Shown here one piece after another: positions 6,266 to 9,635 of a stretch of DNA of 9,635 nt; positions within the stretch are counted from its first letter, which is position 1; every line of letters begins with the position of its first letter. The position numbers were made by a program, and so were the translations under genes. Under the pieces are notes generated by a model. It saw only the letters and a program-made list of their open reading frames with translations. It was not told where the DNA came from and did not search any database. This DNA is from Streptomyces sp. WM6378. Its GTDB lineage: Bacteria; Actinomycetota; Actinomycetes; Streptomycetales; Streptomycetaceae. The DNA lies in the NCBI RefSeq assembly GCF_001279695.1, contig NZ_LGDD01000055.1:1-9635 (forward strand), read 5' to 3'.

Positions 6266-7461
6266 TGATCCTCTATCTGTACACCGTCTTCACACTCACC
6301 TTGCTGGCGCTCTTCCTGGCAGGTGTGGCCGAGCGGCGCCGCCACGAGCGCAACCTGGCACGGATCCCGGTACGGATCCTGGTCAACGGCATCCGCGGCA
6401 AGAGCTCCATCACCCGCCTGACTGCCGGCGCGCTGCGCGGCGGAAACCTCACTGTGGTGGCGAAGACGACGGGAACAGCGGCTCGGTTCATCCATCCGGA
6501 CGCCACGGAGGAGCCGGTCTACCGCAAGTACGGCATTGCCAATGTCGTCGAGCAGATCGGCATCGTCCGCCGGGCTGCCGCGGTCCGGCCCGATGTCCTG
6601 GTGATGGAATGCATGGCCGTCCAGCCGGCGCTCCAGGAGATCAATCAGAAGGTGCTGGTCCGCTCGACGATCGGGGTGCTCTGCAACGTCCGCGAGGACC
6701 ATCTTGACGAGATGGGCCCGACGTTGGACGACGTGGCGCGGTCGTTGTCACGGTCCATGCCGGACGGCGGGGTGTGTGTGACAGCCGAGCAGGACCGCCG
6801 CGCGCTGCTGGAGCTGGAGGCCTCCAGCCGCCACTGTGAACTCGTCGTGGCAGAACCCGAGTCGGTCTCGGACGAGGAGATGGCGGGCTTCCGCTACACC
6901 ACCTTCAAGGAGAACGTGGCGATCGCGCTCTCGGTCGCCGCCCGGCTGGGCGTGGACCGGGCGTCGGCGCTGCGCGGGATGTATGCCGCTCCACCCGACC
7001 CCGGTGTACTGACCGTTGAGGAATACGAGACGGAAGAAGGCACCGTTCGTCTGGCGAACATCTTCGCCGCCAATGACCCGGAGTCCACCGTCATGAACTT
7101 CCGCCACCTGGTGGATTCCGGTCAGATCAAGCCCCCCTTCATCACCCTCATCAACTGCCGCCCGGACCGGATCGAACGCAACGGCCAGATGGGGCGCATC
7201 GTGCGCGAACTGGACACCGACACGTTGGTGCTCATAGGGCACCCGACCAGATCCGCGCGGGACGCCGTCCCGGCCCACTGGCCCGGGCGGATTCTGGACC
7301 TCGGCGGACCGCAGCGGGACCCCGCCCAGATCTGGCGCGCCATCGCCGATCAGGTCAGCGGCGCGGCCTCGCTCGTGGCGGTCGGCAACATCCACGGCCA
7401 AGGGGAACGGCTGCTTGAGCACGTGGGATCACTCGCCCCGGCACAGCGAGCCGTCCGGTGA
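6265..7461 (+). CDS. capB: CapB/PgsB-type poly-gamma-glutamate synthase ligase subunit
   Basis: A 398-residue ATP-dependent amide ligase of the Mur-ligase-like CapB/PgsB family, which activates the growing chain's carboxylate and adds glutamate through the gamma-carboxyl. After an N-terminal membrane helix (about 3-21) come ERRRHERN and then the nucleotide-binding loop NGIRGKSS (41-48). Other family blocks are KTTGTAAR, MECMAVQPALQ, NVREDHLDEMGPTLDD, APPDPGVL, FAANDPEST, NCRPDRIERNGQM and VGNIHGQGERLLE. These match Bacillus PgsB block for block as I recall it, and the length is usual. AAAGG (6253-6257) is better placed for the ATG at 6265 than for the GTG at 6262; the two starts differ by one residue. 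The stop of the HAMP gene overlaps this start, and the capC start overlaps this stop. The monomer is not proven; a polyglutamate-like polymer is the best guess. Confidence 0.92.
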   Translation: MILYLYTVFTLTLLALFLAGVAERRRHERNLARIPVRILVNGIRGKSSITRLTAGALRGGNLTVVAKTTGTAARFIHPDATEEPVYRKYGIANVVEQIGIVRRAAAVRPDVLVMECMAVQPALQEINQKVLVRSTIGVLCNVREDHLDEMGPTLDDVARSLSRSMPDGGVCVTAEQDRRALLELEASSRHCELVVAEPESVSDEEMAGFRYTTFKENVAIALSVAARLGVDRASALRGMYAAPPDPGVLTVEEYETEEGTVRLANIFAANDPESTVMNFRHLVDSGQIKPPFITLINCRPDRIERNGQMGRIVRELDTDTLVLIGHPTRSARDAVPAHWPGRILDLGGPQRDPAQIWRAIADQVSGAASLVAVGNIHGQGERLLEHVGSLAPAQRAVR

Positions 7462-7931
7462 ACGCTCCGCTGTCGGTCGAGGTCGCCACGCTCGGACTCG
7501 CCATCGGACTGCTCTTCGGGCTCGGCTGCTATCTGGTCACCAACCTCTCTCCGGGCGGCATGATCACCCCGGCCTGGCTGGCCGTCACCCTGCTTCAGGA
7601 CTGGCGCAGGATCCTGCTCATCGCCGCCGTCACCTGCCTCACATGGGCCGCTGCTGCCGCCGCCAGGAAGGTCGTCATCCTCTTCGGCAAGCGGCTGTTC
7701 GCCGGCGTCGTACTGCTGAGCGTGTTCCTCCAGATGACCCTCTCCCTCTTCCTGCTCAAGGAGTACCCGCTGCTGTTCACTCATCAGACCCTGGGCTTCA
7801 TCGTCCCCGGTCTGATCGCCTACCAGTTCCTGCGACAGCCGGTCGTGGCCACCGCTACGGCCACAGCAGCCGTCACCGGACTGACGTACACCGTCCTGGC
7901 CAGCGGGCTCCTGCTCCACCTGGCGGGGTGA
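7458..7931 (+). CDS. capC: CapC/PgsC-type polyglutamate synthase membrane subunit
   Basis: A 157-residue, highly hydrophobic protein with four to five predicted membrane helices, the expected size of CapC/PgsC. Family blocks are SPGGMITPAWLAV (31-43), the segment RKVVILFGKRLFAGVVL (70-86) and the signature GFIVPGLIAYQFLRQ (113-127). The last matches the GVIVPGLIAN...RQG motif of Bacillus PgsC as I recall it. CapC works with CapB in the membrane to form the catalytic core for synthesis and export. The GTG at 7458 overlaps the capB stop in a GTGA, so translation is coupled. No capA/pgsA follows; the next gene encodes an NlpC/P60 protein. Confidence 0.92.
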   Translation: MNAPLSVEVATLGLAIGLLFGLGCYLVTNLSPGGMITPAWLAVTLLQDWRRILLIAAVTCLTWAAAAAARKVVILFGKRLFAGVVLLSVFLQMTLSLFLLKEYPLLFTHQTLGFIVPGLIAYQFLRQPVVATATATAAVTGLTYTVLASGLLLHLAG

Positions 7932-7936
7932 CAGTG

Positions 7937-8968
7937 GTGAGGACTCAACCGCCAACGGCGCAGCCGACGGCGTCCGACGCACAGCCCCCCGCCGACCGGC
8001 TGCGAAAGCTCTGGCACAGGCCGACGTTCCTGGCCGCTGTCCTGGCCCTGGCCCTTGTGGCACTGGCAGTGGTCGTCTTCGTCGTGCATGACGAAGACGG
8101 CCACGAGTTCGTACGGCTGGCCGGGACCCCCCGCACGATTGCCCGCGACGCCGACGGCAGGACCGTGGCCGTCCTCACCGAGGACGCCCGCACGGTGGTG
8201 TTCACCGGCCCGGAGCGCACGTTCGCGGAGCCGGCCACGACCACGGCCACCGTCACCACAGGCGCCGTGGTCCGCCTGGCGCCGCGTCCTTGGCACTCCG
8301 GCGCACAGCACGAGGACTGGTTCACGAGCTGGTTCAGCACCGCCCTGACCAACCGCGGGCCCGACGTACTGGACATCGCGACACAGTACGTCCGAGGCAC
8401 AGCCGACCGGCACGACGACAACGGCATCCGATACGCGGGCCCGGCCACCTACGGCCCGCTGGGAGACGGCGACGAAAGGCAGGCAACCGCCGACTTCAAC
8501 GACTACCTGGGCATCGGCTGGACATATCCGAACGGACGCCATCGCGAACCCAGGAGTGACTTCTACGGCTCGGTGGACTGCTCCGGCTTCGTCCGAACGG
8601 TGTACGGGTACCGCTCGGGATACCCCCTGGAGTTCAAACAGCCCACAGGAGAGGGGCTACCCCGTCGCGCCGTCATGATGGCCGAGGACGGTCCCGGCGC
8701 CCGCATCGTCGCCAACACCCACCGTCAAGCCTCCGACTTGAGCGCCCTCCAGCCCGGGGACCTGGTGTTCTTCGACGCGAGCCCGGACGCGGGACACCGG
8801 ATCGACCACGTCGGTATCTACCTCGGCATCGACTCGACCGGACACCACCGCTTCATCTCCAGCCGCAAGACCGCCAACGGCCCCACCATGGGCGACGAGG
8901 GCGGCACGTCGCTGCTCGACGGCTCGGGTCTTTACGCGCACGCCTTCCGAATGGCAAAGCGACTGTGA
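7937..8968 (+). CDS. Membrane-anchored NlpC/P60 cysteine peptidase of the capBC operon
   Basis: A 343-residue protein with a Pro-rich cytoplasmic N-terminus, one membrane helix (about 30-50) and a large extracytoplasmic part. Residues 51-200 are unrecognised. The C-terminal NlpC/P60 domain (about 205-335) has catalytic Cys215 in VDCSGFVRTVYG, a QPGDLVFFD block (272-280), His291 in IDHVGIYLG, and His304 in HHRFISS as the likely third residue. NlpC/P60 enzymes cut gamma-D-glutamyl bonds in peptidoglycan, and some cut gamma-polyglutamate, so this one may release or trim the polymer or open the wall for it. I chose the GTG at 7937 because GGGGTGA (7925-7931) is well placed. The in-frame GTG at 7928 would give a GTGA overlap with capC and is equally possible. 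It sits where capA is usually found but shows no sign of that phosphoesterase-like family. Confidence 0.88.
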   Translation: MRTQPPTAQPTASDAQPPADRLRKLWHRPTFLAAVLALALVALAVVVFVVHDEDGHEFVRLAGTPRTIARDADGRTVAVLTEDARTVVFTGPERTFAEPATTTATVTTGAVVRLAPRPWHSGAQHEDWFTSWFSTALTNRGPDVLDIATQYVRGTADRHDDNGIRYAGPATYGPLGDGDERQATADFNDYLGIGWTYPNGRHREPRSDFYGSVDCSGFVRTVYGYRSGYPLEFKQPTGEGLPRRAVMMAEDGPGARIVANTHRQASDLSALQPGDLVFFDASPDAGHRIDHVGIYLGIDSTGHHRFISSRKTANGPTMGDEGGTSLLDGSGLYAHAFRMAKRL

Positions 8969-9012
8969 ACCGAGGCGTCGTCCAGCCGACCCGCAGCTCG
9001 GCGGCGTCGCTG

Positions 9013-9056
9013 GTGCCCGACCGGTGGGTCCTGGACGGGCGACGGGAGCCGGGCAC
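9013..9056 (+). terminator. Possible terminator of the capBC operon
   Basis: GTGCCCG (9013-9019) and CGGGCAC (9050-9056) form a perfect 7-bp stem across a 30-base, GC-rich loop that may fold further. TTCT follows directly. It lies 45-88 bases beyond the last gene of the operon and before the opposing small membrane gene. The long loop keeps confidence modest. Confidence 0.4.
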
Positions 9057-9094
9057 TTCTCCTGGCGTCCGTCGCTGCGGTCGAGGAGCTCAGT

Positions 9095-9289
9095 TCAGTG
9101 GCTTTGGCGGGCTCGGGCCCACGTCACGGCAGTCATGATCGCGGTGAAGTGCATCAGGACGGACGCAAGGGCCGCGCCCTGGACGTGGGGCTCGTAGCCG
9201 GACGCGCGCAACTGGATCGCGAGGAATCCAAACGCGGTCCCGAGCGCCACGAGTGCGGCACACAGAGCTCCGAAAGGGAGCTGCTTCAT
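9095..9289 (-). CDS. Small two-helix membrane protein
   Basis: A 64-residue hydrophobic protein. The ATG at 9289 is preceded on the minus strand by GGAGG with ideal spacing, one of the best ribosome sites in the window. A frame-shifted overlapping ORF (9090-9305) lacks this. It has two predicted membrane helices, about 7-27 (GALCAALVALGTAFGFLAI) and about 39-57 (AALASVLMHFTAIMTAV), joined by a short polar loop and ending RARQSH. I do not recognise a family. It could be an accessory subunit, a small stress protein or a type I toxin-like peptide; nothing in the sequence decides. It faces the capBC operon convergently. Confidence 0.65.
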   Translation of the reverse strand: MKQLPFGALCAALVALGTAFGFLAIQLRASGYEPHVQGAALASVLMHFTAIMTAVTWARARQSH

Positions 9290-9635
9290 CCCGGTTCCTC
9301 CACACAGTGGGACAACGTGATCACCACCGACCGTACGTGTACGCGCTCAACTGCCCACGCCTGCCCCGGGACCCTCCAGGCTCAACGAGAGCCGCACCAT
9401 TCGCTTTTGTAGTCGCGCCCGCGGCCCCGGGAGGCTGCCGGCGGACAGGGCGCACCCGTCCCCACTTCCAGGTATGTCTTTTTAGTCTGAATGAGCGCAG
9501 TTTGTGACGTTTTGTGCATTCTCCTCGTTCCAGGGGTGTCTGGTGGATCGGGGTCGGGCAGGTCGCGGCGTCCGGTGCGGTGCACCGCAGGGCGCCGGAG
9601 CGTCTTCCTGGGTCCCCTCTGGCCCGTGAGGGCTT
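9290..9635. other. Right-edge stretch without a convincing gene; AT-richer patch with repeats
   Basis: The left part is the upstream region of the small membrane gene and contains the palindrome GTGATCAC (9317-9324) and the inverted repeat CGTAC/GTACG (9332-9343). A hairpin of GGAC-A-GGG (9443-9450) with CCC-GTCC (9455-9461) around CGCA follows. From about 9470 to 9530 the DNA is much richer in A/T. It includes TTTTT (9478-9482) and two consecutive similar 10-mers, TTTGTGACGT and TTTGTGCATT (9501-9520). This looks regulatory, perhaps for a gene to the right: a frame from GTG 9536 is open to the window end, but it lacks a clear ribosome site and I do not recognise it. Confidence 0.35.

Noticed and set aside
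9382..9519. Minus-strand 45-codon frame starting MHKTSQTALIQTKK
   Set aside because: GAGGAG lies very close to the ATG, but the spacing is too short, the translation loses protein-like texture after about 20 residues, and no family is recognisable. It is not strong enough to call.
9536..9635. Partial plus-strand gene from GTG 9536 running off the window
   Set aside because: Only 33 codons are visible, there is no clear ribosome site, and the Arg/Gly/Ser-rich translation is typical of chance open frames in this DNA.
1..9635. Search for CRISPR arrays, tRNA genes and insertion-sequence ends
   Set aside because: I saw no regularly spaced direct repeats, no cloverleaf with a TTCRA-type T-loop, and no transposase-like protein. 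The short repeats found are isolated inverted repeats near gene ends or promoters.

Overview
The window is very GC-rich DNA with strong third-position GC bias, frequent GTG starts and start/stop overlaps of the GTGA/ATGA kind. It reads as an actinobacterial chromosome, most likely Streptomyces or a close relative. That assignment is an inference from base composition and protein style; no rRNA or other taxonomic marker is present. I see no tRNA, rRNA, CRISPR array or intact insertion sequence.

Left part (1-3054), an accessory-looking stretch of small exported proteins and remnants. Two paralogous exported proteins with an HNH-like 'DH...GG...NLW' core are transcribed divergently: a lipoprotein on the minus strand (209-895) and a signal-peptide protein on the plus strand (1178-1741). 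Their shared upstream region carries two strong inverted repeats, each 24 bp overall, and one of them overlaps a plausible promoter. Strong hairpins lie behind both genes (125-169 and 1775-1794). Then come a short LuxR-type DNA-binding domain with no sensory part (1840-2106), a stretch that looks like decayed coding sequence (2107-2420), a small exported two-cysteine protein on the minus strand (2417-2659), and about 400 bp without a convincing gene.

Central and right part (3055-8968), a coherent polyglutamate-type locus. An OmpR-family response regulator and its histidine kinase form a minus-strand operon with an ATGA overlap. Divergent to it is a tightly packed four-gene plus-strand operon: a membrane sensor-like protein with an extracytoplasmic domain and a HAMP domain but no output domain; CapB/PgsB (amide ligase); CapC/PgsC (membrane partner); and a membrane-anchored NlpC/P60 peptidase. 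Every junction overlaps or nearly abuts, so the four are probably co-expressed. I infer that the pair makes and exports poly-gamma-glutamate or a related polyamide, that the NlpC/P60 protein trims or releases it or remodels the wall, and that the two-component system controls the locus. CapA/PgsA, normally the third synthase component, is not in the window.

Right end (8969-9635). A hairpin that may end the operon is followed by a 64-residue two-helix membrane protein on the minus strand (9095-9289). The last ~340 bp have no convincing gene. They hold an AT-richer patch with a tandem 10-bp repeat, and an open frame that runs off the end.
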